Assembly: GCF_002741055.1 (NCBI RefSeq)
Contig: NZ_CP016809.1
Span: forward strand, 3,760,501-3,824,500
Reading direction: 5' to 3'
Origin: Paenibacillus ihbetae
GTDB lineage: Bacteria; Bacillota; Bacilli; Paenibacillales; Paenibacillaceae
Length of the DNA: 64,000 nt
In this document: one piece after another, positions 54,869-63,401 of the stretch
Numbering within the stretch: position 1 is the stretch's first letter
Layout of the letters: every line of letters starts with the position of its first letter
Program-made: the position numbers and the translations under genes
Notes under the pieces: generated by a model
What the model saw: only the letters and a program-made list of their open reading frames with translations
Told to the model about the DNA's origin: nothing
Databases searched by the model: none

Positions 54869-55597
54869 ATGATACCCTATGAAGAGAAGCTGTCCGATCT
54901 GAAAATTGCAGGCACCGGGAATGCAACGGGCGGCCGGTACGGTAAAGTCCGCATCGACGGCTCGGGTCAAATCAACGGCGATATCGAATGCGTCGACTTG
55001 GTTGCGAACGGGAATGTGAACGTGAACGGATCGTTGATGACGCAGAAGCTTCGCGTGAACGGATCCGGCACCGTTCATGGGGCCGTTGAGGCGGAAAGCT
55101 TAAATGTGGCCGGCAACTTGAACCTGAAGGATCAGCTGCGCAGCCGTTTCATCGAGATCGGGGGTCACTGCAGCATTCATGGCGATTCGGAATCCGAACG
55201 GCTCACCTTAAGCGGCAATCTCCGCGGACATGGCGATGTTCGGAGCGAATGGGCAGAGCTAAGAGGAAGCTTTAACATCAGCGGCCGGCTGCACCTCGGT
55301 AACGGAGATATCCGCCTATTCGGCCGCTGCAAGGCCCTGGAGGTTATCGGCGACCGGATAACGGTGCGCCGGAAGGGCAAGCGGCTGTGGGAGATGCTGT
55401 CGTTCTCTTTAAGCGGGCCGAGGCTGGAGGCCCGGGTGATTGAGGGAGACGTTCTGGATTTGGAATACGTTGAAGCCGATATGGTTCGCGGCAATCGGGT
55501 TATCCTCGGCAAGGGATGCAAGGTGCGGCAGGTCGAGTTCCGGGATGAGCTGAGCCGGGATCCGGAAGCGGAGATCGGAACGGCGCACAGATTTTAA
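54869..55597 (+). CDS. Bactofilin-like polymer-forming protein
   Basis: 242 residues from the ATG at 54869, after TTGGAGGAGG. The sequence is a right-handed beta-helix type repeat of short strands with Gly, Asn, and Asp turns (GKVRIDGSGQINGDIEC, VNGSLMTQKLRVNGSGTVHG, LTLSGNLRGHGDV), as in bactofilins and the related Bacillus YhbE/YhbD proteins. These form filaments that organise cell shape or envelope enzymes. A basic segment (RRKGKRLWEM) interrupts the pattern near 170. Its C-terminus is charged. Own terminator follows. Confidence 0.82.
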   Translation: MIPYEEKLSDLKIAGTGNATGGRYGKVRIDGSGQINGDIECVDLVANGNVNVNGSLMTQKLRVNGSGTVHGAVEAESLNVAGNLNLKDQLRSRFIEIGGHCSIHGDSESERLTLSGNLRGHGDVRSEWAELRGSFNISGRLHLGNGDIRLFGRCKALEVIGDRITVRRKGKRLWEMLSFSLSGPRLEARVIEGDVLDLEYVEADMVRGNRVILGKGCKVRQVEFRDELSRDPEAEIGTAHRF

Positions 55598-55632
55598 GCC
55601 GGCAAGGTTGGCATGCTGATATCATACGCAGG

Positions 55633-55678
55633 GAACTGCCCCTTAGTAGATTTTTCTACTGTGGGGCAGTTCTTTTTT
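55633..55678 (+). terminator. Intrinsic terminator after the bactofilin-like gene
   Basis: AACTGCCCC and GGGGCAGTT pair with inner GTAG/CTAC, followed by CTTTTTT. Confidence 0.9.
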
Positions 55679-55746
55679 CATGTCCTCCATAATCCCTTCG
55701 CACGTACAGAAGTGTCCCGTATATCGCGTGAAGCTAGTTCAGCATG

Positions 55747-57192
55747 TCATGGTGCGGCCGTAATTCCGTCCTCGACCACCTCCTTCTTAGGCGTTTCGTT
55801 CGGTATCGGCATCCCGCCGTCATGGGTCGGATTGATGGCAACGATGCTGTCTTGCGCGCGGTACGTATCCGTGGATATTTTAACGCGTTCCACAAGCTTG
55901 CCGTTCACCTTTTTGGTCCGGTATGTTTCGACCACATAGCCGGGCTTGCCCTGCTGAATGACCTGCTTGAAGCCTGGCGGGAGCGCTTTGTTGTGAATGA
56001 CCTTTTCCGGCGATGGCAGCGTTTCGATCGTGGAGGACTCGAGCTCATAGACGGTATCTTTAGGAAAAGTTCCGAACAATTTGACAGTAAGCGTTTCGTC
56101 CGACACTTCCGAGAGAATGAGCAGATGCTTCCCCGTGCTGTTGCGGAACCGGAAGTTAATCGCCCCTTCGGCAAAGGTTGCATCCTGCCCCTTCGGCATA
56201 TAGCTGACCGGCAGAGAGTGATTCCGGCGCTCGGTGATGTCAAGCCCGATCAAGAGAGCGGCGTGATATACGGTGCTCGATACCTGGCAGATGCCGCCTC
56301 CAATCCCTGGCACAAGCTTGCCGTTTACGATAACAGGAGCTTCCTTGAAGCCGTATTCTTTCTTGGCGGTATCGATGACGTGGGCATAATTGAATTCATC
56401 GCCCGGCTTCAAGATCATGCCGTCCACCGCCTTGGCCGCGGCGGTTACGTTATGAACCCTTCCGGGCCCGCTGGCCCCAAGGCTTGTTGAGAACTCGACA
56501 ATCTTGCGCGCTATGCCTTCCGACTGCAGCGACTCGAGCGTTACGGGGGGCTTCTCAAGGTTTAAAGGCAATTCCAGGACCAGCTCGGTGTCCGCCTGCT
56601 TCCCGGCCGCCGACAGGTCGCTTGGCAGCGCTGCCCCCAGCCGATCATATAACATGGCCCAATCGATGCGGTAAGCCGTCTTCTCCGGCATGTATCTGAC
56701 GATGTCATCCTCGGAAATGCTCCGGACGGCATTGACGGGCTCTCCGAATCGCTCCTTTTCCCATTCCTCATTAAGCCGCTTCTTCAGCAGGTCCCGGTTC
56801 CACGTGGCGGAAATCTCCCATTCTGACCGAAAGTTATGCCTGTACCACACCTGCTCCCACAAGGTGCCGGCGTTATCATGGAGCTTGGTAACAGCTTCCC
56901 GGAACGATTCCGCATCATATTGAACCCCAGCCTCCTTCAGCGTGAAGGTCTCCGTCCTCCCCTTCAGCATGGCAGCCTGCAGCTTGACCTTCATGCCGGC
57001 CATGGCAGCCAGCCGCTGATCGAGCTCGGCCAGCACCTCATCGGCGGGCCTGCCGCCGACATCCCATCCGGACACGACAACCCCCTCCGGAAGCTCCTTC
57101 TGATTGACGTACAGGGTCAGCATGCCGAATCCTACGGAGAGGATCAGCACGAAACAGCTGACAATGATGAGACCAAGATGAATTTTTTTCAT
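55747..57192 (-). CDS. VanW-family cell-envelope protein
   Basis: 481 residues on the minus strand. A signal anchor at residues 5-28 places it outside the membrane. Residues ~40-240 are two YoaR-like/peptidoglycan-binding-4-like units (VSGWDVGGRPADEVLAEL). The VanW domain follows at ~243-380 with LKPGDEFNYAHVI, GGGICQVSSTVYHAALL and RRNHSLPVSYMP. The C-terminus resembles a G5-type domain and is followed by a polar tail. Family members are membrane-bound and linked to the cell wall, with no known enzyme activity. It is divergent from ftsE, sharing the region with the WalR-type site. Confidence 0.88.
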   Translation of the reverse strand: MKKIHLGLIIVSCFVLILSVGFGMLTLYVNQKELPEGVVVSGWDVGGRPADEVLAELDQRLAAMAGMKVKLQAAMLKGRTETFTLKEAGVQYDAESFREAVTKLHDNAGTLWEQVWYRHNFRSEWEISATWNRDLLKKRLNEEWEKERFGEPVNAVRSISEDDIVRYMPEKTAYRIDWAMLYDRLGAALPSDLSAAGKQADTELVLELPLNLEKPPVTLESLQSEGIARKIVEFSTSLGASGPGRVHNVTAAAKAVDGMILKPGDEFNYAHVIDTAKKEYGFKEAPVIVNGKLVPGIGGGICQVSSTVYHAALLIGLDITERRNHSLPVSYMPKGQDATFAEGAINFRFRNSTGKHLLILSEVSDETLTVKLFGTFPKDTVYELESSTIETLPSPEKVIHNKALPPGFKQVIQQGKPGYVVETYRTKKVNGKLVERVKISTDTYRAQDSIVAINPTHDGGMPIPNETPKKEVVEDGITAAP

Positions 57193-57285
57193 GCAAAACC
57201 ACCCTTTTTACTTCGTATTGGCCGACGTTCATGCGCTTCTTCATGTATATGTCACGAGGTTGATAAACTTTCGGGTACTCAAAAG

Positions 57286-57302
57286 GTAACAAATTTGTTA
57301 CA
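57286..57302. promoter_or_regulatory. Perfect WalR (YycF)-type site in front of ftsEX
   Basis: GTAACAAATTTGTTAC is a perfect 16-base palindrome (57286-57301). On the minus strand it reads TGTAAC-AAATT-TGTTAC, an exact fit to the WalR consensus TGTWAH-N5-TGTWAH. It overlaps TACAAT (57299-57304), a possible -10 for ftsE, with no good -35. Confidence 0.55.
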
Positions 57303-57400
57303 ATAGGTGGTGTTCTGAGGATTTTTCATGAATTTTAAAGGAATTCAATGGAAACTGTCGAATTTATAAAGGCTAATTATGGATTGGGAAGTGATTCTGC

Positions 57401-58087
57401 GTGATTGAGATGCAAGATGTATGGAAGACTTACCCGAACGGCGCCCATGCGCTTCAAGGCGTGTCGGTTAAGATCAACCGTAATGAATTTGTCTATGTCG
57501 TCGGACCGTCCGGTGCGGGAAAATCGACATTCATGAAGCTTATTTATAGAGAAGAAGTACCTACCAAGGGACAAATTTCCGTGAATGGATTCAATATCGG
57601 GAAGCTGAAGCAGCGCAAAATTCCCTATGTTCGGCGCAATATCGGGGTTGTTTTCCAGGATTACCGCCTGCTGCCGAAGCTGACTGCTTACGAAAATGTA
57701 GCTTTTGCCATGGAAGTCATCGAAGCGCCGCAGCGCATCATCAAGAAACGGGTGATGGAGGTGCTGGAGCTTGTCGGGCTGAAGGCCAAGGCGAACCGCG
57801 AGCCTTCCCAGCTCTCCGGCGGCGAGCAGCAGCGGATTGCAATCGCACGGGCGATCGTGAATAATCCATCGGTCATTATTGCGGACGAGCCTACCGGGAA
57901 CCTGGATCCGGAGACATCCTGGGAAATTATGCAGCTGCTGGACGAGATCAACTTCCGCGGCACAACGATTGTCATGGCCACACATAACAAGGAAATCGTC
58001 AACACCATGCGCAAGCGCGTGCTTGCCATCGAACGCGGACAGATCGTGCGCGACCAGCTGAGAGGAGAATACGGGTATGAGTTTTAG
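57401..58087 (+). CDS. ftsE: Cell-division ABC transporter ATP-binding protein FtsE
   Basis: 228 residues with a GTG start. It is the ATPase of FtsEX. Walker A is GPSGAGKST near 35-43, the signature LSGGEQQR, and Walker B VIIADEPTGNLD. FtsEX does not move a substrate but transmits ATP hydrolysis to an external peptidoglycan hydrolase. It overlaps ftsX by 11 bases. The ribosome site (GGAAGTGAT) is weak, and the WalR-type palindrome lies 100 bases upstream. Confidence 0.97.
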   Translation: MIEMQDVWKTYPNGAHALQGVSVKINRNEFVYVVGPSGAGKSTFMKLIYREEVPTKGQISVNGFNIGKLKQRKIPYVRRNIGVVFQDYRLLPKLTAYENVAFAMEVIEAPQRIIKKRVMEVLELVGLKAKANREPSQLSGGEQQRIAIARAIVNNPSVIIADEPTGNLDPETSWEIMQLLDEINFRGTTIVMATHNKEIVNTMRKRVLAIERGQIVRDQLRGEYGYEF

Positions 58088-58985
58088 AACCTTCTTGCGG
58101 CACCTGCGGGAAGGGGCGAAGAGTATCTTTCGCAACGGCTGGATGTCGGTCGCATCGGTAACTTCCATCGTGGTGTCTTTATTTATATTGGGTGTGTTCA
58201 TGCTGCTTGTCATGAATGTAAACGCGTTAGCCGATAAAGCAGATCGTAATGTGCAGATCAACACCTACTTGAATCTGAACGTCGACGAGGAGCTTCGGGA
58301 GAAGATCCGCAGCGAGATCGAAACGATGCCGGAGGTCAGCAAGGTTACATTCGTATCCAAGGAAGACGGGATGAAGGAGCTGGAGGAAAGCCTCGGCTCG
58401 GAATGGCTGGAGGGCTTCAGCGAAGAGGACCAGAACCCGCTGCCGGATGCGTTTGAGATATCCGTTATCGAGCCTACGACCGTCGGCTTCGTTGCCGACA
58501 AGATTAGCGCGCTGAACGAGAAATACGCGGAAGAGCCGATCATGCGCGTCAAGTACGGCGAAGGAACGGTGGAAACATTGTTCAAAATCACGCGGACGGT
58601 CCGGAATATCGGCTTCGTATTCGTAGCCGGACTGGGGCTGATGTCGATGTTCCTGATATCGAATACGATCCGTGTTACGATTCTGGCGCGCAGACGCGAG
58701 ATCGGCATTATGAAGCTGGTCGGAGCGACCAACAGCTTCATTCGCTGGCCGTTTTTCATTGAAGGGGCATTGATCGGCCTCGTCGGCTCGATTGTCACGG
58801 TAACCCTGTTGTTTGTCGGATACGGTCGCTTGTATGCGGCCGCCCAGACTGATATGACGCTTGCCAAGAGCATGATCCCGCTTGGAGACCTGTGGTTGTG
58901 GCTCGGCGGAATCATCATTGTGCTCGGCGTTGCGATCGGAGTCTGGGGCAGTACCATGTCGATCCGTAAGTTTTTGAAAGTCTAA
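58077..58985 (+). CDS. ftsX: Cell-division ABC transporter membrane protein FtsX
   Basis: 302 residues with four membrane segments, the first at ~21-45 and three in the C-terminal half, and a large external loop (~50-165) that contacts the hydrolase. The FtsX family start (MSFRTFLRHLREGAKSIFRNGWMSVAS) and the RRREIGIMKLVGATNSFIRWPFFIEG motif near 205-230 are present. It starts inside ftsE. It should recruit and activate the M23 protein encoded 27 bases later. Confidence 0.96.
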   Translation: MSFRTFLRHLREGAKSIFRNGWMSVASVTSIVVSLFILGVFMLLVMNVNALADKADRNVQINTYLNLNVDEELREKIRSEIETMPEVSKVTFVSKEDGMKELEESLGSEWLEGFSEEDQNPLPDAFEISVIEPTTVGFVADKISALNEKYAEEPIMRVKYGEGTVETLFKITRTVRNIGFVFVAGLGLMSMFLISNTIRVTILARRREIGIMKLVGATNSFIRWPFFIEGALIGLVGSIVTVTLLFVGYGRLYAAAQTDMTLAKSMIPLGDLWLWLGGIIIVLGVAIGVWGSTMSIRKFLKV

Positions 58986-59012
58986 ATCAGGTAAAAGGAT
59001 GGGGAGCGAACG

Positions 59013-60287
59013 TTGAAGAAAATCGCCGCTGGAGTAGCAGCCTTATTATTGGCCTCTGTTATGATCCAACCCTCTGACGGACAAGCTGAGAAGAAGACCG
59101 CAGCTGACGTCGACCGTGAGCTGAAAGTGCTGCAGGAGCAGGTCCGGAAGGCCAGAGCCCAGAAGAGCAAGGCTGCCGAGGAGAAGAAGGAAGCGCAGCA
59201 TTATAAGAAAAAGACGACCAAAAACCTGAAATATGTCATGGAACAAATCAGCATCGTCAGCAACGAGCTGATGAGAATATCGATGAGGATCGAGGAAACC
59301 GAGGATAACCTGAGAACGACGACGAAGGAGCTGGAAGCGGCCGAGGAGCGCATCGCTTCCCGCGAGAAGCTGCTGGAATCCCGCATCCGGCTGATTTATA
59401 TGGACGGGCAGCCATCCTATCTTGATGTGCTGCTCTCCTCCACAAGCTTCAGCGATTTCCTGGAGCGGGCGGATTCTTTAAAGACGATCGTCAATCAGGA
59501 CCAGGATTTGCTCGTACAGCATAAACAGGACAAGCTGCTTGTCATCGAGAAGAAGAAAGAGCTCGAGACCCAGTACGCAACGGCCAAGGATCTTTACGAA
59601 CAGATGGAGGATCGGAAGAGCCTACTGAACGAGAAAGAAAAAGAGAAGCGCGTGCTTCTCGCCCAGTATGACCAAGAGATCGAGGAAGCGGAGATTTTGA
59701 CCAAGGAGCAGGACCAGATGCTGGTGGCCTTGGCCAGCAAGCGCTCGGATCTGCAGAAAGAGAAGAACAAGCTGGCGGCTGAAGAGGCTGCACGCAGAGC
59801 GGCTGCCGCGAAAGCGGCGGCGGCAGCGGCGGCGAAACGGGCGAAGGCGACCAAGCTTGGCGGAAGCAAGGGAGGCGGATTTACCGGCAACGGAGGTCCG
59901 TTTGCGCTTCCGGTATCGGGGGCAAGACTCTCATCGGGCTATGGCCCGCGGGTGCATCCGGTAACGGGAGAGGTCGGCAAGATGCATACCGGTCAGGACT
60001 TTGCTGCTCCGCAAGGAACGGAGATCCGGGCAGCCGAGAGCGGCACCGTCATTCTGGCCGAATGGTGGAGCGGTTACGGAAACTGTGTTATTGTTGATCA
60101 TGGGGGCGGTGTATGGACGCTGTACGGACATATCCGCAACGGCGGCATCATGGTGAGTGAGGGCGACAAGGTGTCCAGAGGCCAGAAGATTGCCGAGGTC
60201 GGTTCGACCGGTCAAAGCACCGGACCGCATCTTCACTTCGAAGTACGGGTTAACGGATCGCCGGTGAATCCCGGGCCTTACCTGTAA
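59013..60287 (+). CDS. EnvC-like peptidoglycan hydrolase (coiled coil plus M23)
   Basis: 424 residues from a TTG start behind GGGGAGC. It has a signal peptide (residues 1-25), then long coiled coil (~26-275, with an Ala-rich end), a short Gly/Ser hinge, and a LytM/M23 domain (~290-424) with the metal ligands HTGQDF near 325 and HLHFEV. This shape matches EnvC and PcsB-like FtsEX partners. As all zinc ligands H-x3-D and H-x-H are present, it should be an active endopeptidase rather than an inert activator. It follows ftsX, forming a three-gene unit. Confidence 0.92.
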   Translation: MKKIAAGVAALLLASVMIQPSDGQAEKKTAADVDRELKVLQEQVRKARAQKSKAAEEKKEAQHYKKKTTKNLKYVMEQISIVSNELMRISMRIEETEDNLRTTTKELEAAEERIASREKLLESRIRLIYMDGQPSYLDVLLSSTSFSDFLERADSLKTIVNQDQDLLVQHKQDKLLVIEKKKELETQYATAKDLYEQMEDRKSLLNEKEKEKRVLLAQYDQEIEEAEILTKEQDQMLVALASKRSDLQKEKNKLAAEEAARRAAAAKAAAAAAAKRAKATKLGGSKGGGFTGNGGPFALPVSGARLSSGYGPRVHPVTGEVGKMHTGQDFAAPQGTEIRAAESGTVILAEWWSGYGNCVIVDHGGGVWTLYGHIRNGGIMVSEGDKVSRGQKIAEVGSTGQSTGPHLHFEVRVNGSPVNPGPYL

Positions 60288-60412
60288 CGGCAGGGCAATC
60301 TGCGCCGCACATGCTTCGTACCGCTGTATAAATATTCCCGGTAAGCCTATCATATACTAGGTGGACGGGATTCCCGAAAGAGCAGTTGAAATGTACAAAG
60401 GCGGTGAAGTAC

Positions 60413-61882
60413 ATGCTGAAAAAACGAACGGTTGTCTTTCTAATGGTTGCCGCTATGCTGTGCGGTGTACTCATAACCATGGCATTGACCCAGCTGCCGG
60501 CTGCGCAGCAGACCGGAGACGGTGAAGGTCTTCTGGCGAGCATTTCAAATCGCAGCGGGCTCGATGATGCCGAGGCAAGGAAGCTCGGCACGGCGCTGGA
60601 TCTGATCGAAGACAATTATTATAAGGACGTCGACCGGTCGAAGCTGGTTGACGGGGCGATTAACGGAATGATGGAAGCCCTTGGCGATCCATATTCCAAC
60701 TATATGGGCGAGGAATCCGCGAAGCAATTCACGGAGAGCATCGCAGGATCCTTTAGCGGGATCGGCGCCGAGGTATCTTCGCAGGACGGCAATGTCGTCG
60801 TCGTATCGCCGATCAAGGGCTCGCCCGCGGATAAAGCAGGCATTCGGGCCAAGGACACCATATTGTCCGTGAACGGCGAATCGCTGCAGGGCTTGGACCT
60901 GAATGCGGCAGTAGCCAAGATCCGCGGTCCGAAAGGCTCCAAAGCCGTACTGAAGATTAAGCGCGCAGGCTCCGACGAGCCGATCGAGCTTGTCATTGTT
61001 CGGGATGATGTTAGCCTGGAGACGGTGACCGCCCGGATGGAGAAGGACGGCATCGGAATTATCGAGATTACCCAATTCTCATCCAATACCGGTGAACGCT
61101 TTACGGAAGAGCTTGAGAAGCTGGAGGAGCAGGGCATGAAGGGCCTTGTGATCGACGTGCGGAACAATCCCGGCGGGGTTCTGTCCGAGGTGATCGGGAT
61201 CACCGAGAATTTCGTGCCGAAAGGCAAGCTGATCGTTCAAGTTGAAGACAAAGACAAGAAACGGGAAAAGCATGTGTCGAACGGACAGGCGAAGCCTTAT
61301 CCGATCACCGTTCTGATGAACAAGGGCAGCGCAAGCGCATCTGAAATTTTGGCCGGAGCGCTTCAGGAATCGGCAGGTGCGACCTTGGTCGGCGAGCATT
61401 CCTTCGGCAAAGGGACCGTTCAGACCAGCTTCGAGAAGCAGCTTGGCGACGGCAGCCTGTTGAAGGTCACCATTGCGAAGTGGCTCACGCCGAACGGCAC
61501 CTGGATTCATGAGAAGGGGATTGAACCGGATATTAAAGTAGACCAGCCGGAATACTTTACGGTCGCCCCGATCGACAAGAAGAAGACCTACAAGTATGAC
61601 GCGAACAGCAGCGACGTCAAGAATGCCCAAATCATGCTGGAGGCGCTCGGCTTTGATCCGGGACGCACCGACGGATATTTCGACCGGGCGACAGAGAAGG
61701 CCGTCAAGAGCTTCCAGAGCAAGCATAAGCTGAAATCCGACGGCGTCCTTAACAGTGCGACGGCGGAAAGCCTTGAGGCAGCACTGATCGAGAAGATTCA
61801 GGATCCGAAAGTGGATAATCAACTGAATCGCGGACTTTCCGAAGTTCGGAAGGAAATCGCGGCAAGAGCGTCGAAACCATAA
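60413..61882 (+). CDS. ctpB: C-terminal processing protease CtpB-like (S41)
   Basis: 489 residues from the ATG at 60413, 6 bases after AAAGGCGGTG; the TTG at 60386 lacks a site. One N-terminal membrane anchor (~6-26), a PDZ domain (~105-185, with SPADKAGIRAKDTIL), and the S41 peptidase core: GSASASEILAGAL with the serine and GEHSFGKGTVQ with the lysine. The C-terminus (~400-465) is a peptidoglycan-binding_1 domain. In Bacillus, CtpB cuts SpoIVFA to trigger pro-sigma-K processing in the mother cell. Position after ftsEX fits. Confidence 0.92.
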   Translation: MLKKRTVVFLMVAAMLCGVLITMALTQLPAAQQTGDGEGLLASISNRSGLDDAEARKLGTALDLIEDNYYKDVDRSKLVDGAINGMMEALGDPYSNYMGEESAKQFTESIAGSFSGIGAEVSSQDGNVVVVSPIKGSPADKAGIRAKDTILSVNGESLQGLDLNAAVAKIRGPKGSKAVLKIKRAGSDEPIELVIVRDDVSLETVTARMEKDGIGIIEITQFSSNTGERFTEELEKLEEQGMKGLVIDVRNNPGGVLSEVIGITENFVPKGKLIVQVEDKDKKREKHVSNGQAKPYPITVLMNKGSASASEILAGALQESAGATLVGEHSFGKGTVQTSFEKQLGDGSLLKVTIAKWLTPNGTWIHEKGIEPDIKVDQPEYFTVAPIDKKKTYKYDANSSDVKNAQIMLEALGFDPGRTDGYFDRATEKAVKSFQSKHKLKSDGVLNSATAESLEAALIEKIQDPKVDNQLNRGLSEVRKEIAARASKP

Positions 61883-61910
61883 GAAGGCTGCAACTTAGCC
61901 TTCTTTTTTC
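61881..61910 (+). terminator. Intrinsic terminator after ctpB
   Basis: AGAAGGCT and AGCCTTCT, followed by TTTTTC. Confidence 0.88.
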
Positions 61911-61940
61911 TTTGATTCGAGAAAGGAGCGTGGCTGGCTG

Positions 61941-63260
61941 TTGGAAACGCTGGTACAACTGCTGATGCGTGGGATGGATGCAGGCTTGCAACTTCTGACG
62001 CAGCCCTTTTATTATATTTCGATCCTATTCGTAATGCTGCTCTACCGGAGGCAGGTACTCCTGGAGCGTAAGCTGTTTCATGTACGCCTGCATTCCTGGG
62101 GATTGCAGACCTGGCGGACGTTTCTCGGCGGATTGCTGGCAGGGCTTGCGGTGTCTGTCGCTGTCGCCTTCCTGGGGGTAAGCCTAAGCCTGGGGGCGAT
62201 TATCTGCATCTGGGTCACCTCATTGATCTTGATGCTGTTTCATATCCGGTATTTGTGCTTTGCTTATTCCATCGGACTGCTTGGCATTCTCCAGTTCGTG
62301 TTAAGCTGGTTTCCGAATCTGGCAGCGGAGGGCTGGGTCCATACGGTGCTGTCCACCATCCGCAGTCTGGATATTCCTGCCCTGCTGGCGCTGGCCGCCG
62401 TGCTGCATTTCGCCGAAGCCGTTCTGGTCAAGCTGCAGGGGTCAGGCTTTGCGACGCCGCTGTTCCTGGAAGGGAAGCGGGGCAAGCTGGTCGGCGGCTA
62501 TCATATGCAGAGCTTCTGGCCGCTGCCGTTGTTCATGCTCGTTCCTGCCGCCGGCGGAGGGGCCGTGCTTCCGTGGACGCCGTTCTTTGGCGGGGATGCG
62601 TGGAGCGGCGGATTTATGATGATGGCGCTGCCGGTCGTCATCGGCTTCGGCGAGATGACGCAGAGCATGCTGCCCAAGGAGAAGGCGGCGATCACCTCCA
62701 AGCGGCTGATCATTTACGCCGCGGTCGTGCTCGCATTGAGCATGCTTGCCGAATGGTGGTCGCCGCTGTCCCTGATTGCGGCATTGGCCGCTCTGCTGCT
62801 GCATGAAGGATTGGTATGGTACAGCCGGTATGAAGAGCAGCAGCGCAGTCCGGTATTTGTGCATCCCGTACGCGGATTACGCGTGCTGGCTGTTCTGCCG
62901 GATAGCCCGGCCCATGAGCTTGGCATTCAGCCGGGTGAGACGATTCTGAAGGTGAATGGGATCCTGGTTCACAGCAAAGAGCAGCTTCACGGCGCCCTCC
63001 GGCAGAACCCGGCTTTTTGCAAGCTGGAGGTTCGGAACCATCAGGGCGAAAGCAAGTTTTTGCAGCGCGCCATCTATGCCGGGGACCATCATCAGCTGGG
63101 AGCGATCGTAGCCCCGGATCCGCGCGATGGCATTGCCGCCCGATTGAAGCCGGTAAGTCTTATTACGCTGCTGGCGAACAAGCTGCATGTCCAAAAGTTT
63201 CGCAAGGATCCGGCGGGCGAGAAGGCTCGCCGATCGGAAGAAGCGGGATTTCCTTCATAA
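61941..63260 (+). CDS. minJ: MinJ-like polytopic protein with PDZ domain
   Basis: 439 residues with a TTG start behind AAAGGAGCG. Eight or so membrane segments fill residues ~15-305, then a cytosolic or membrane-proximal PDZ domain at ~315-400 (LRVLAVLPDSPAHELGIQPGETILKVNG). This shape and the place after ctpB match MinJ (YvjD) of B. subtilis, which links MinD to DivIVA at the poles and septum. Sequence alone does not prove that role. The C-terminal ~35 residues are basic. It ends with a clear terminator. Confidence 0.85.
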   Translation: METLVQLLMRGMDAGLQLLTQPFYYISILFVMLLYRRQVLLERKLFHVRLHSWGLQTWRTFLGGLLAGLAVSVAVAFLGVSLSLGAIICIWVTSLILMLFHIRYLCFAYSIGLLGILQFVLSWFPNLAAEGWVHTVLSTIRSLDIPALLALAAVLHFAEAVLVKLQGSGFATPLFLEGKRGKLVGGYHMQSFWPLPLFMLVPAAGGGAVLPWTPFFGGDAWSGGFMMMALPVVIGFGEMTQSMLPKEKAAITSKRLIIYAAVVLALSMLAEWWSPLSLIAALAALLLHEGLVWYSRYEEQQRSPVFVHPVRGLRVLAVLPDSPAHELGIQPGETILKVNGILVHSKEQLHGALRQNPAFCKLEVRNHQGESKFLQRAIYAGDHHQLGAIVAPDPRDGIAARLKPVSLITLLANKLHVQKFRKDPAGEKARRSEEAGFPS

Positions 63261-63269
63261 ATGGGAATG

Positions 63270-63305
63270 ACGGTGCTTGTCGAAGGGACAAGCATCGTTT
63301 TTTTT
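63270..63305 (+). terminator. Intrinsic terminator after minJ
   Basis: ACGGTGCTTGTC pairs with GACAAGCATCGT around a short loop, followed by a long T-run. Confidence 0.9.
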
Positions 63306-63401
63306 CATTTCAGGGTGTACTTCAAGTTACTTGCAACTTAATGGAAGCCATGTGCGTCTGTATCCACAAATAGCCGGTGAAGGCGTAGAGGGGGAAATGA
63401 A

